Below, piece after piece: positions 11,631 to 24,089 of a DNA stretch of 64,000 nt. Positions within the stretch are counted from its first letter, which is position 1. Each line of letters opens with the position of its first letter. The notes under the pieces were generated by a model. The model saw only the letters and a program-made list of their open reading frames with translations, did no database searches and was not told the origin of the DNA. Source of the DNA: Siphonodentalium dalli (taxonomy: Eukaryota; Mollusca; Scaphopoda; Gadilida; Siphonodentaliidae). The stretch lies in NCBI GenBank assembly GCA_032622095.1, contig CP136063.1, positions 28,832,987 through 28,896,986 of the forward strand, read 5' to 3'. The position numbers were made by a program, and so were the translations under genes.

Positions 11631-13060
11631 TCTGCCTATGGTAGACATACATCTGCATCTTGGAGTAATATGCTGAATTACACTGAAATTTGGTTTATTT
11701 CCTCTGACACATCATAGGTATACTGTGTTACAAAAGGTGGTAAGGTTACCATTTCTCTCAAAATGCTGTAAAAGTACATTTATTCGTGGTGGTCCAATTT
11801 TCGTGGTTGTAGATAACCACGAAAATAAAAACCCCACAAAATAATGTTATCTTCGAAACTAATGCGGTTGCCATTTTGAGAATGTCATGCGGGAGTTACA
11901 TGTAAATCTATTGACCCAATGTGCACTCAAATCCTGGGGAGTTATGAGAAAGAGTGCCATTCACCTAGATATGTAGGTTTATGTAATACAATCCCGTTGT
12001 TGACAATTTCAATAGTCATCAACAAAGGCTTGAACACGCGACATGCTTACTAATTATACACTTACAGTATGGATGCCCAATTTCCGACGGATCGCCGAGG
12101 TTTCTGCACTTTTATTAGTTGGATATTTGGACTTGATTGTTATGATTGGAGGTTTTGAGGCGACAGTTAGTATCGGTGGTCCCACGAATTTATGAACCCA
12201 CGAAAAAGTCATAAATGGCTGAAACACGAAAATTGCTGTCAACAAATTTATAGCTGTTCACAGTGAGCAACTTATCAACAAGTGCAATGACAAGCATATA
12301 GGCTCATGAAGCTCAGTTCAGAGATTGGGCGTGGTATATGCCCCAATGTTCAGTTCAGAGATTGGGCGTGGTATATGCCCCAATACTCATTTTAGAGAGT
12401 GGGTGTGGCATAGCCCCAATACTCAATTTAGAGAGATGTTCAGTTTAGAGAGTGGGCAATACTTAATATTTGTATGTCAGAAAATTATTTTTATTTTCTA
12501 AATCATTATGGTCTCTGAGGACATCGTTGGGCCCTTATGTATAACATATATGTATCTAGGGAAATTTGAAAGGAATGACAAAAGCAAATTTAGCAGAGTC
12601 ATTGCTTTGAAGCTATCCAATCATTTGTTCATTCGCAAAAATGAGAGGGATGTGCACAATGATTTTTGTGAACTTGGTACTGTGGTATGGTTGAGAAAAT
12701 GACCCAGTGGGTAAATGATACGGGATTCTGGCGGGTAGATGATGCCGAATACATTTGCAACGCCAGCATCAAGAAACTACAATACAAATAATGTTATTCT
12801 CAAACCAAATATATACCACATGGTGCATTTGACACATTTTTTTGGAACGGTGAAACACTGGGAACTGAGTGTAATTAATAATAGCAACTCAAAGAATACA
12901 TATTAATCTACCGAAGGATGATCATATTGGTGAAACGCTTCAGTGACCTCGGGATCAATGTCATGGGATGATTGTGGGCCAAGGCTCTGCCATCGTGGAG
13001 GTTGGACAATAAAGTATCACTGTTCAAACTGAGATAAACACGCACATTTGACTGATTCAA
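11631..13060. other. No gene; minor repeats
   Basis: The stretch contains short inverted TTCGTGGT/ACCACGAA segments near 11785-11826 and 12180-12230. Between 12314 and about 12450 there are three to four copies of a 37-bp unit containing GATTGGGCGTGGTATATGCC. No coding sequence is supported. Confidence 0.5.
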
Positions 13061-13063
13061 TAA

Positions 13064-13069
13064 TTTATT
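13064..13069 (-). promoter_or_regulatory. Polyadenylation signal AATAAA
   Basis: On the minus strand AATAAA follows about 65 bases after the stop codon of the 13134-13915 exon, the usual position for a 3' UTR signal. Confidence 0.6.
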
Positions 13070-13133
13070 TTAGAAATCAGTACATATTCATAACTTCACA
13101 GTACATATACACAATTGTGATATCTATAACAAT

Positions 13134-13915
13134 TTACAAACGGCTGATGAATGTCTTCAATTCGACTCTGTAGTTGTCTCCAAATTCGCCGGCATTATAC
13201 TGCGATGTCCGGATGGCGACGGATAGCATGAAGTCCGCTGAAACTTTGGCTGTTATGCTGGTTACAAAACTGGCTCGGCCGGTGTCGCGCGTTTTGATGT
13301 CCCATCTTGATTTTAACATGGCAACATCGAGCATGTTGAGATTGTTATTCTTATAGCCGAACGTGGCTGCTTTGGCTATACTCAACCCAGGGAAGATGAC
13401 GCTGTCGACGTCGGCGTGGTAGATCCCGACGTTGAATGTCTTTGTGGCAACATTCTTCTCTAGAGCATGAGCCACCTCTCTGTGGAGTCGATGGAGGAGA
13501 ATCTGCTTCCTCACGGCTGATGAGTTATGGAACAGAGGCAGTGAGTCTACGGTTAAGTCTTTTGCGAACTGGTCGCTACATCTCTCCGAGCCATGCAGTC
13601 TAGACGCTTTGGTGGTGATGGTTATTTCTTGGTCGACCTCCCCATTGGTGACGATGTTGCCTGAAACTGTTCGCTCATCAACAATCTCTGACACAAGAAC
13701 GCTGAAACTCTCGACACCGATCGGCAGTCTGCTACAGCAGCCAACCCGGAGGAGGCTGTCGTCGTTGAACAACACGGGTAGAGTTGATGCCGTCTCTGGT
13801 GGCCCAATGGTGTCAGTGTGGATGTGGGCCCGAGTCTCGGTGTCTTGTGGAGTCGCAGCAGGCTGTCGTTGTTTTTTCCTGCGCTTAGTCACGGTGACGC
13901 CTGTGTTTGTAGATG
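13134..13915 (-). CDS. Terminal exon of the Tudor-like gene (long isoform), product unrecognised
   Basis: A minus-strand frame of about 260 codons is preceded by a clear acceptor (TTACAG then CATCTACA). The acceptor phase matches the donor at the end of the upstream Tudor-like exon (15216). Joining the two gives an in-frame protein of about 327 residues. The exon begins with a basic stretch (TKRRKKQRQ), followed by Ser/Thr-rich sequence and a C-terminal region I cannot assign to any family. A poly(A) signal lies just downstream. Because the first internal start is GTG, I treat it as a splice-joined exon rather than a separate gene. The alternative partner is the exon at 14563-14774, which has its own stop. 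Confidence 0.6.
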
Positions 13916-14562
13916 CTGTAACGAAATGAGCGTGCGCTGATTAAGCAACCATAATATGTATTAACCAAAATGAGCGTTTTGCAAAAGAATATTGGATCAC
14001 GTCAATTACCAACTATGTATTGGTCTCATATATGAACGAAAACAATTCATTAATGGTTCAATAAACAGACGATTATTGATTTCTAACACGATAACAATTT
14101 GAGAGATTTGCGAGGTAATTTCGTCCCGACTATATTATATTAATGGTAAAATAGAAATCAATATACTATAGATCGACCACTGCTATAACTTGAGAGAGCA
14201 TTCTAAAACCATCCAAACTATTTGTCACATATGTGTGGTTGTATTTATTCGTCGTATGTCCTATTGTTACACAATATATTATTGTTACATTATCAATTGT
14301 ATGAACAAACAACACCAAATAATGAAGAGCGTTCGATGTTCAAAGTGATTTGGTAAAATTTAAGAGCATTTATTTGTCTATATGAATTATGTGTATTAGC
14401 TGGACAAAATCGCTGTTTGTTAAAATATGATTTTGTTATCGTGTTACTTGTTTTATTCTGAGTCACTTTTCAGGTTTGCTTTTGTTTAAATAGTGGCTTT
14501 CACTATAGTTAAAGAGGGAATGCCTGACTTAATTAATGAACGATGAAAATCACAATATTATA

Positions 14563-14774
14563 CTAATGCTCAACGATATCGCAGAACTCTATCCGCTTAT
14601 CCATATCTCCAACTTTCACAATTATCTCCTTCATGAATTTGTCGACGACGAAGACAACTCCTTTTACGATGGTCTGCGATTCGTTGATAGCGAACGATAC
14701 ATCATCTCCGCGTACAAGCCTGCTGCACAGTGTGGGTCTAAGCTTTCTTTTGGTGCGTCTGGATGTCGAAATTC
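14563..14774 (-). CDS. Second exon, SH3-like barrel, short-isoform terminus
   Basis: The acceptor TTTTTTACAG precedes GAATTTCG. The phase joins exactly to the upstream exon ending at 15216, and the exon ends in TAG after the sequence DIVEH. The spliced short protein would be 137 residues. Residues such as RGDDVSFAI, GVVFVVDKFM and EIIVKVGDMDKRIEFCD alternate hydrophobic strands as in a second Tudor/Agenet barrel; this is a visual judgement. No in-phase donor is visible before the stop, so this exon and 13134-13915 look like alternative last exons. The 3' half is duplicated at 17167-17298. Confidence 0.6.
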
Positions 14775-15215
14775 CTGTAAAAAAACAAAACATGGTTAAA
14801 AAAAATCAAAACTATTTACAGAATTTAATTTACTGATGTTACGAAAATCTAAATTGCAACAAGATTCCGTGATTATCGTAAATAATATAGCATTCTCCAA
14901 GTATCAGTCCCTTTCTCCGAACAATCCAATAATTTGCTTTAAACAACATATTTAACCATACAATATTTTTATATTACAATGATAGCATGCTGTTTACGCG
15001 ATGGTCATGGTATATATGAACGAAACTGCATGTATGGGTTTTAATGTTTTTCTATTTTACGGTGATTGGAACAAATCTTAATATTTTCGACAACTAAGGC
15101 CTCCCATGCCTTTAATTTGGTTGGGAAATCTGTAAACCAAATAATAATATTAAAATTTTGAATTATATAAGCGGGCCCTTGTAAAGTGGTTGCATATACA
15201 GATAAATATACTTAC

Positions 15216-15417
15216 TGTCTATAGAAGATTGGACTGGATCAAACAGGTTTCTGATTTCGTTGTTGTCTACTTCTCCGTCACATTCGTCGCCATAGCCGGT
15301 GAAGTGAACAAGGTAGCTATGGTTGTCAGATATACTAACAACGCGACCTGGTTCCCAACGACCAAGTTCGTCTATGGCGTGAACCTTAGAACCAACAGAA
15401 AAGGACATTGTGTGCGA
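15216..15417 (-). CDS. First coding exon, Tudor/Agenet-like domain
   Basis: It starts at an ATG (MSFSVGSKVHAID). The sequence then follows the strand pattern of a Tudor or Agenet barrel: VGSKVHAID, GRWEPGRVVSI, YLVHFTGYGDECDGEVDNNEIR. These domains bind methylated histone or other protein tails, usually in the nucleus. The exon closes with a strong donor (ACA then GTAAGTATA) in phase 1. The open frame upstream of the ATG reaches 15564 but has no domain character, so I chose the internal ATG. This is probably a host gene. It may be transposon-associated, since its locus is duplicated nearby with the exon deleted. Confidence 0.65.
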
Positions 15418-15786
15418 GTTGGGTTGTAACCAAAAGGTTGATGATGAGAAATGACACTGTCGAATGCTTATATACGAATTAGGGACAACATGAGTCAGTA
15501 CATCAAATAACCTGAGTTTTTGATGGCATATGCCTATGCAAACAAATTCATTGTGGACCTGCATGACACCGCCATTGTCTTACTCCGGAACTGTGAACAT
15601 TTGTTGCAATTAGCGGCGCTGGGATGCTATTATTTGAAAACAGTCTTAGAAAGCGCACCGACTCTAGGTCGAACACCATATGGTCAATAAGCGGCGGCCT
15701 TTTGAACAATGCAGACATGGATGTGACTGTATCAAGGTCACGGTGATGATACATTATCCATGAATGCTTTGTTATATAAATATATA

Positions 15787-16869
15787 TATCTATCTCTCTC
15801 TCTCTCTCTCTCTCTCTTACCGTGCTTTGGTGGTTTGTGTGCCAACCCTCCGCCTACCGGCGTTGCGGGGACAGTGCTTTCCCGTGAGGTTACCATCAAG
15901 CACCTTCCCAAAAAGTGGTCAACGCCTGGTCGAAGGGAGTTAACTGCATTAAAAAACGTTACTCTCTCGTTACTTTCCGAGAAACAAAGACATTTTTAAA
16001 ATGACCAGAGAGCAGTTTATGTGGAACACATGTTTTATGAGAGCAGTTTGCGTCACTAAAAGAGAGATATTTTAAGCGGACATTTTTGCAAGAGAGTAGT
16101 TAACAGGTTTATGGGGACATATAAATAGCTATATATGGGTCTTAAATTTCAACACCGCAGTTTTGATTGGAAGGCTTATGCTTATATAGGACCTGATGGG
16201 CCAGGTGGGCTGGGAAAGTGGCAAATTTGGACTTAGAGCCATACATTGCCTTGTCATTTTAGTCCACTAATACTCCACTCAATTCATAGAATATTTGCGG
16301 CATCGCATTACCTTTACGACGTATTATAGGCCCTCATTTACACAAAACATGGTGACGTGGGTCCAAAATGGCCATTGAAATTGTATTTCAGTGCAAGCGA
16401 TACAATAGAATTTTCAACCTCACTGTCATGCTGACCACGAAATAATAGCTAAATAAGCCGAAATCTGCGTCCTTGCGTAACCAGCATGTCTTATTTAGAG
16501 TTACCAAATTTGTACATGACTACCAACGTGTATGTTCGATTGTGAATCCGGCCGTACTTCAAGTTAGGGGTTAACCATTTCATTTCTGCTCGAGCTACCG
16601 ACTTGTGGAATGGACTACCGACTTGTGGAATGGAACTGTGGTTCCTACCGGACTCTCCTACATAATAATGCACAAACCACCTCTTTCTGACGTACATGAG
16701 TAATCTTTCTGACGTACATGAGTAATCGAGATAGTCGTAGTCAGTACCATGCAGTATCACACAGTTATATGAGGTCCCTCGATTCCCATCCCCGGAGCGC
16801 CAATTGGTCCACATCGAGCTGCCGTCCGTATTGATACCCTCTGCTCATATGTTATGGGTATCACAAAAC
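15787..16869. repeat. CT microsatellite and unassigned DNA
   Basis: A (CT)n run lies at about 15795-15818. Between 16594 and 16726 two short segments are each present twice in tandem (CTACCGACTTGTGGAATGGA and CTTTCTGACGTACATGAGTA). The segment ending TTATGGGTATCACAAAAC at 16852-16869 recurs at 44392-44409. No coding sequence is supported. Confidence 0.5.
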
Positions 16870-17525
16870 TTGTATTTATTTGTCGTATGTCCTATTGTTA
16901 CACAATATATTATTGTTACATTATCAATTTGTATGAACAAACAACACCAAATAATGAAGAGCGTTCGATGTTCAAAGTGATTTGGTAAAATTTAAGAGCA
17001 TTTATTTGTCTATATGAATTATATGTATTAGCTGGACAAAATCGCTGTTTGTTAAAATATGATTTTGTTATCGTGTTACTTGTTTTATTCCGAGTCACTT
17101 TTCAGGGTTGCTTTTATTTTAAATAGTGGCTTTCACTATAGTTAGAGGGAATGCCTGACTTAATTAATGAACGATGAAAATCACAATATTATACTAACGC
17201 TCAACGATATCGCAGAACTCTATCCGCTTATCCGTATCTCCAACTTTCACGATTATCTCCTTCATGAATTTGTCGACGACGAAGACAACTCCTTTTACTC
17301 CTGCATGACACCGCCATTGTCTTACTCCGGAACTGTGAACATTTGTTGCAATTAGCGGCGCTGGGATGCTATTATTTGAAAACAGTCTTAGAAAGCGCAC
17401 CGACTCTAGGTCGAACACCATATGGTCAATAAGCGGCGGGCCTTTTGAACAATGCAGACATGGATGTGACTGTATCAAGGTCACGGTGATGATACATTAT
17501 CCGTGAATGCTTTGTTATATATATA
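16870..17525 (-). pseudogene. Internally deleted duplicate of the Tudor-like locus
   Basis: The left part matches 14239-14667 and the right part 15558-15790. At the junction near 17298 the 890 bp with the start codon, the first exon and half of the second exon are missing. The remaining open frame, ending DIVER, is only the fused tail. It lacks its start and partner exon, so I call it a pseudogene fragment. Confidence 0.75.
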
Positions 17526-19049
17526 TATATCTCTCTCCCTCTCTCTCGTCCTCTGTCTCTTTCTCGTTCACAATCTCAGTCCCTGCATCTCACGACATCA
17601 TCTTTGCTATAATTATGATATTTTCATTCCTTCCCGTCGGACCCTCTTTACACTTAATGAAGAGCGGGCGCGCAACTAAAGGGGAGCAAACTTAATCAAA
17701 GTCCTTGGGCTTGTTGTTTAATCCCTTTCCAATCAATCGAATATTTATATTATTCTATACTCCTGTAAAATGTCTGTCAAATGTTTACATATGCTATTAT
17801 TTTGATTGGAATAAAATCTGCTTACACTAACTTTAAAATTATATATTTTGTATTTATTGTTTGTAATTCTGTTCTGTATTAGTTGGTGTAAACAATATTT
17901 ATTTCAAAAAATCAAACATATGACATAAACATAATATACATGTAGAAATATATAGATTTATGAAGAGGATTGGACAACAAGCAAAATGCTTTTTTAAAGT
18001 CCTCTCCTCGTGGAATAAATGTTACCTCAAGTGACAAAAATATCACTTGGGGGTAAAGCAGACGGAATATATAATTTTGATTGATTGGAATATTATTTAA
18101 GATTGAGATACGGTATTACATTGTAATACGGAAGTTAAGGGAATGAAAGAGAATGAGAGAGAGGGGAGAGTGTGAAAGAGAGAGAGAGGTTTGACATAAC
18201 ATACATTCGATACAAAATAACACAAAAAACATCCGTTCAGTGGGGAAATCACTTGCACGAATTTGTATTAGTTCAAATAAAAGGCATGAGAGCGCACCAT
18301 ATCGGATTGTTAATGGGACATTAAACACTCGTGTATCACAATCGCCCTAAAGAGCTGCAAATTCTGCACATTTTATTTTTATTTTGGATGACCCTGAAAT
18401 GACGAGAAACAAATAAAGTATAAAATCGAGGGACTCAACTCCACTTTTCGAAATGAATTAAAACTCGTGAAAAACAGCAACAGATATCAGACAGGATTTG
18501 TTCATTTCGGCATCCATGAAAGAATTTATGACTGGCCTGAAATTTCTTGATGGCAGTTTGTTTGATAATAGCTTATAACTACTCGCTTGTCTCGCCTGTT
18601 GAAATTGTCCGATCGCGCGCAGGCAACTAATGCTATCAATGATTGGTGTGACCATGTAAAATACATGGATTTTACATATAGAAATTACATGCATGTGTGT
18701 ATCCACCCTAATGACAGCTACTAATGAGTACAAGGAATAAATCGTATCTAAGTTTTGTATTCCCCCAAATGTATTACAAAAATCATAGCTAGCGGCTTCA
18801 ACTTTACAAATACGGTGCATGTGTGATGTAAGATCAAAGTCGGCAATAATAATGTCAATTAATATCAAATGATAATTTACGCCTGTAAGCATTATATTGG
18901 GCAGTATGCGAATAATATGTCGGAGTCATCATGCATAAAACTGTAATGCGGGATGTCTATAAAAGACCATAATTGTGGCGTTATAATTTTTTAATATTCG
19001 GTACAAAAAAAACAATATTAAATTCGTTACAAAAAAATGTGACATCTGT
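17526..19049. other. No gene seen
   Basis: AT-rich sequence with a CT-rich run near 17530 and an AG-rich run near 18140-18190. Minus-strand open frames at 18116-18328 and 18458-18892 show no recognisable domain or splice context. Confidence 0.35.
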
Positions 19050-19213
19050 TTTTATCCCACATGGTCATATGATAACAACGAAAGGTTTGCCTGAATGACT
19101 ACCTTTAATGATGAATGAAAGGAAATTAGAACAGGTAGCCGAAACATATTGGTCTAAACTTTAGGATTTCATCTAATCCAAATTTACGCCCTTTTTTGGT
19201 CCCACAAGCGCCA
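19050..19213 (-). repeat. Split direct repeat B2 (3' end of retroelement)
   Basis: This 164-bp copy begins TTTTATCCCACATGG on the plus strand and matches 19760-19923 across its length. Confidence 0.93.
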
Positions 19214-19367
19214 CGTCACAGAATAAAGAAGCTATCCGCAACAGAGTGGAGTCCTAAAGCATGGGAACAACCTGGAAATAACTAGCTGAACATATGGGTT
19301 AAGTAACGTCTCTGAAAGGAAATTTAAATGTCAAAGGTCGAATTGCACCTCAAGGGTGGGAGGGCGG

Positions 19368-19763
19368 GAGCAAAGTAAACAGACTTATATATGAATTCGG
19401 AGCTAACAAAAAGGCCGTGACCTTGTACTTTCCATATTAAGCCGCTTCCGAAATATAGGTCCGTTATCACTGGCCCAAGGGCCTTCATTTAATGATTGAA
19501 TAGTACATGGATAACCTAAACAAGAATTGAGAAGAAAGTAAAACCCAGTACTGTTGAGAATTTGTATTCGTGATTAGGGAAATTAACATTCATGTATCAC
19601 TGAGCGCACTTTAGTTTAGTGAAAGCGCTTGCCCGTGTTAATGACATATGATCTTGCATCGGTTCTATTTTTAGTTATATAAACACTGGGGTGCACCTGT
19701 TCAATTACGGATCAGTGTGGCATGACTCTGAGGGATAAATGTGTCGCTGTGCAACTCTGTTTT
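19368..19763 (-). repeat. Split direct repeat A2
   Basis: This 396-bp copy of 26861-27256 differs at two positions that I noticed (near 19473 and 19648). It abuts and overlaps B1 by TTTT. Confidence 0.93.
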
Positions 19764-19923
19764 ATCCCACATGGTCATATGATAACAACGAAAGGTTTGC
19801 CTGAATGACTACCTTTAATGATGAATGAAAGGAAATTAGAACAGGTAGCCGAAACATATTGGTCTAAACTTTAGGATTTCATCTAATCCAAATTTACGCC
19901 CTTTTTTGGTCCCACAAGCGCCA
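19760..19923 (-). repeat. Split direct repeat B1
   Basis: This 164-bp copy of B2 lies inside the 3' region next to A2. The B1-A2 junction is the expected product of joining the two element ends. Confidence 0.93.
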
Positions 19924-20545
19924 TAGTCGAAGTGCATGCGATAACAAGCATTTCGACCCCCGCCAAAAAAGCTAACCGGGGAACGCATCCACTCTGGCAA
20001 ATGATCAGAACTTTCACCCCCCCCCCCCCCCCCCCCCAATTTATCCACCCAGAAATTTTCTAAAAATTATAATTCATGGGACAAAATCTCCCCGCTACCT
20101 GCTGAATAAAAGCAGAGGCATGAAACATATATACATGTACATCACACAACATCCGGATGATATAACTATATTCACCCGGCATAGTAACAATGGCATAACA
20201 TTGGAAAAATGTAACGGTATAACATTTGAATGATATATCTCTATTTATACACATCCTAGACTAGAGACACAGACCCACTTTAATCAGTGCCATAATTCGA
20301 GCAAACTACCTATATACACAGAAAGAGTATGCTATGAATAAATTGCACATCTCGCTCAAACGAAGATATGCCACCCCTGACCACCTCATGAAATTAACAT
20401 GAATACAATGACTTCTTATCATATATCTATGTATATTATTATTAGTAAACCAAAGGCTGACCTTGCACAAGCAAAGGGCAGGTGCTATTGAGACTACAAT
20501 GTACTACACTCGCTCAAACGAAGTGCAGCAAAAAAATTAACTATA

Positions 20546-21494
20546 TCAGTCCCTAATGTAGGTGAGAAAAGCGTTTGATTTCCATCTGCCCATAAGTCTG
20601 ATTTGGGCATCCGAATATCCCCTCTTAGCCGCCCAGCATGCTCCACCGATACGAAAACTATGAGGTGTAATCAGAATGTGATCTAATGCACAAAAATTAA
20701 GGCATGTTTTAAGAACAGACTCAAATTGGGCATATAATACTGAATACCCCGCTTGGCAATCCGAACAGTGGACCAGGGTGGTCTCCCCTGCAGTGTAAGT
20801 ATGTCCTCATCGCCCTGATGGCACAAATAGGGCTGTTTTGTCCATCAATGTGAATGTTATGTGGTCTTGCCCCGATGTTATGTTTGAAGTGGCTGAATAT
20901 TAAAGTCATTCGGTGTTTACCCCTTGAAATACTAACATCCCCAAATTGGATAACTTTATTTTTACCGCTTAATGTTGTCGGACAGAACTCACCAATCCTC
21001 GCAAAGGCAAAAAATGCAGATGTGAATGCTGCCCGGTACAGGGCTCGAGCATATTGTGTGTTTACTACTACATCCAAAGAATCCAGAAGTTTCCTAAGGA
21101 TATTTGGAGTAATTGGCTTGCGGCGATCTGGGCATGAACGGAACCTCTTGGTACCCACCAACATCTTCTGTATCTTAAAGTCTGATACCGGGTCTGGGAA
21201 GTTCTGCAATTTATGAAAATAGGTGATGGCTGATAACATAGACCGAATTGTGCTATAGGCCAGGCCTTTCCTGTATAGATAAGCTGTGAATAGAGAAATT
21301 GTCTCGGTGGTAGCTGGGAAAGGCTGAGAGGCGATATTCGTACAAAATGATATGTAGTTACTGCGCACCCTGGCATACGTTGCATGAGTACGGGGTGCTA
21401 GGCCATTGTAAAGCAGGAAATTCACAGTTTCAGTAAGTTCTCCAACTTTAGCTCTGCAGGTACCGGAACAGGATTTGGTTGTGCTCCCGGGCAT
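20546..21494 (-). CDS. Tyrosine recombinase (one frameshift)
   Basis: This is the integration enzyme of the retroelement. The first 257 codons (21494-20721) carry an N-terminal SAM-like region (YNGLAPRTHATYARVRS, LYRKGLAYSTIRSMLSAI) and the first catalytic arginine in FARIGEF (about residue 166). The frame then shifts by one base near 20740. In the next frame the rest is present down to a TGA at 20546: HSFRIGG (the H-x-x-R pair), GRWKSNAF (tryptophan/histidine position) and the nucleophile in TYIRD. All catalytic residues are therefore still encoded, across two frames. The break may be a recent mutation or an assembly indel. It overlaps the end of the RNase H frame. Confidence 0.88.
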
Positions 21495-23034
21495 AGCCTC
21501 CGGAATGCCTGAAATTGAAACCTACTAACCAGATCAGCCTGAATATTTTCAACACCCGGTATATACATTGCCCTAAACTGTATATTATGGACTAAACAAG
21601 ACAAAACCAAAATTCTCAGAAGCTCCAAGAGCTTAGTATCTCGTGTTGTTTGTTAACTATACTAACTACTGATTGGTTGTCGGAGTGAAAAAGTATTCGT
21701 CTATTACTAAGTTCATGCCCCCAAATTTTGATTGCTAACATAATTGGATAAAATTCAAGAATTGCAATATTCAACTTCTTCTCCTCTGGCTGCCAAGGAA
21801 CTACTAACCATTTTGAGCCCAAAATTGCCCCACAACCATTTGCACCTGAAGCATCAGTCCAGAGGTGTATTGCTTGGTTAGTTTCCCAAGGTTTGTTGAA
21901 GAAAAATGACTTCCCATTAAAGGACTGAAGAAATGATAACCATATCCTGAGATCAGCTTTAACGATGTGAGTTACTCGAATTTTGTGATGTGCTTTTTTG
22001 ACACCAACTGTTAAATTAATCAGCCGCCGTAGAAATGCTCGCCCTGGTATTATCACAGAGCTTGTAAAACTGAGAAGGCCAATCAATGACTGGAACTCTC
22101 TGAGCGTAGCTTTCCTCCGTTGGAGAAACATTTCGATGAAATTTTTACACTTGGCTAACTTTTCCATCGGGAGACGTGCAGACATTGTTGCTATGTCCAA
22201 CTCAATGCCAAGAAATGTTATGGTCTGCGCTGGTAAAACCGTTTTTTCCTCTGCTAATGGGACCCCCAAATAATCACGAACATCTAACGCGGTCTTCAGA
22301 CTATTCTCGCAAGCCCTATGACCCCTCTCCAGAACCAGGAAATCATCTAACACATGCACCATTCGCCCTACGCCAACGCTTAGGAAAATCCAGGACAAAG
22401 CTGTACTAAAACGCTCAAAAATGAAGCAGCTTGACCGACCCCCCATTGGGAGACATCTGTCAAAGTAATAATTTTTTTCAAAATGGATCCCGAGCTGGGG
22501 GTAGTTCAATGGGTGTACTGCGAGTTGTCTGAATGAATTTCTGATATCAAATTTTGCCAAAAAGCATGAAGGGCCGATATCTGTAATAATTGAGATTGCA
22601 TCTTGGATGGTTTCATAGGAAACTGATGAAATTTCCTCGGGTATCCCATCATTTACTGAGAATCCATGTGGAAATGAAAGGTGATGAATTAGGCGATAAG
22701 TGCCCGGGGTTGATTTTTCAACAAGACCAATAGGTGAGATAATTAAATTGTCAAAAGGAGGCTGGTAAAATGGCCCGGCAATTCTGCCTGCTAATACCTC
22801 TTTATTCAACTTCTCTGCTACTATGTCTGGATTTTCCAAAGCAGATTTAAGGTTTCCTGCATGGCCTGAAGTTGCAGTTTGGGAACCCATGTCAAAACCA
22901 ATTTCAAAACCTTTTATCACAAATTCCCCCAAAGTTTTGTCATAGCCATCAAGCATTTCGCGCAGTCTATTTACTCTGATTGGCGTTGGGAGCTGACAGA
23001 CTTCTGCGTTGTTTTGCACCTGCGGACGACACAA
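21422..23034 (-). CDS. Reverse transcriptase-RNase H polyprotein (one frameshift)
   Basis: The 472-codon frame (23034-21616) contains RT motifs in order: LVEKSTPGTYRLIHHLS, AKFDIRNSF (residues 160-168, first catalytic Asp), LPMGGRSSCFIF, and VLDDF (229-232, the catalytic Asp pair). RNase H follows: WTDASG (about 394), LEFYP (about 427) and SDNQS (452). The frame breaks near 21640 in an A-rich stretch. The last RNase H segment continues in the next frame to 21422 (LLELLRILVL, YIPGVENIQADLVSR), which supplies the last catalytic Asp. Motif order and the GVENIQADLVSR ending are typical of DIRS/Ngaro-type RT-RH. The start overlaps the zinc-knuckle ORF by about 70 bases in another frame, so translation may rely on frameshifting. 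Confidence 0.9.
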
Positions 23035-23772
23035 ATCCAGCTCCCTTGCCTCGAAAGGTTGAATTTGGCTGAGAAGTCCCTTTAGAACAATTTATAGCTT
23101 TATGCAGAGATCCACATTTGAAACATTTGTGGTTACAACTGCATTGGCTAAAGGAACAAAACACCCCCCCATGGTACCTCTTACAAAATCCAACAGGTAC
23201 ATGGTTATCAGAGCCAAACTGTAATTTTACTCTTGGATCTAAACCTGACCGAACATGTGAACTTCTTTTTTGTTTTACAACTGTATAACTTTCTTCAGAA
23301 CTGTCGCTATCGTTATCATTGTCTGTGTCCCCAAATTGATCGAATTGGAAATACTGCCTTAATTGTTCTTCCGCTTGTTTCTTGGAATGTTTATCTTTTC
23401 TAAGTTCTTTAGTACTTATATTACCTTTATCCTTGTGGGTTTCCAGCCGTTTCAGTTTTCTCTTTTCTTCTTCTATCTGTTGTTGTAAGTTATTTCTCTG
23501 ACTCAGTTTGAGAAAACAAAAGGAAAAAGAACAAATTGTTCATACTCTTTCTCAAGATTTGGCATAGATTTTTCGAGGTCGACTATGGAGTTTGAAGTAT
23601 TCACCATTTCATGATCAATGTCAAATGGTAATTTTACGTCGGTTTCGCTGTCAATATAATTATCGTCGGCGTCCGGTACCGGCGGTGGGGTACTCAAACC
23701 GTGCGAATGCATTTTTCTGTAATCGATTCTCTCCCGATTTCTTGAGGATCGGTGTTCGTTTGCCTGTTCCAT
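22967..23772 (-). CDS. Gag-like ORF with coiled coil and zinc knuckle (one frameshift)
   Basis: It begins MEQANEHRSS. The first frame ends near 23503 in a T-rich run. The neighbouring frame stays open to 22967 and encodes a charged helical segment (QQQIEEEKRKLKRLE), an acidic SD/DN-rich linker, and a cysteine-rich tail with CxxC(x4)H(x4)C in KCFKCGSLHKAINC, preceded by more cysteines. Zinc knuckles of this kind lie just before RT in DIRS/Ngaro gag proteins and bind template RNA. The promoter-like AT-rich region upstream (23780-24080) separates it from a second gag-like ORF. Confidence 0.75.
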
Positions 23773-24089
23773 TTCAATTATAAAAAACTTTCAAAATGGC
23801 GGAGCCAGAGTTGATCATATCAAATCAAATCAAATAAAAAGAGAGCTATTCACGCTCAAAGTCAAAATTCGAATAATGAATATTTTCAGAAATTAACGCG
23901 GAAGTGAACCTAAACAAATTTGACCAATCAAATCGCTAGTACTAACGGGTTGTCACCCTTAGCGACCTATCATGATTGGATAAAACTATATGCGTTGGAC
24001 CAATGAAACAAAGCGAAACATTATTCCTTGAGGAAGAAAAACAAAATGTCGACGCGGAGTTCAAAGCTTTTCCGAGAAGATTAATCATT

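Larger units (their letters stand above)
14239..15790 (-). repeat. Parental copy of a segmental duplication
   Basis: The segments 14239-14667 and 15558-15790 recur nearly identically and contiguously at 16870-17525. The 890 bp between them (14668-15557), which hold the first exon and half of the second exon of the Tudor-like gene, are absent from the other copy. Confidence 0.85.

Noticed and set aside
15795-15818. CT tract as a promoter element
   Set aside because: A plain microsatellite at the edge of the duplicated segment; nothing links it to transcription.
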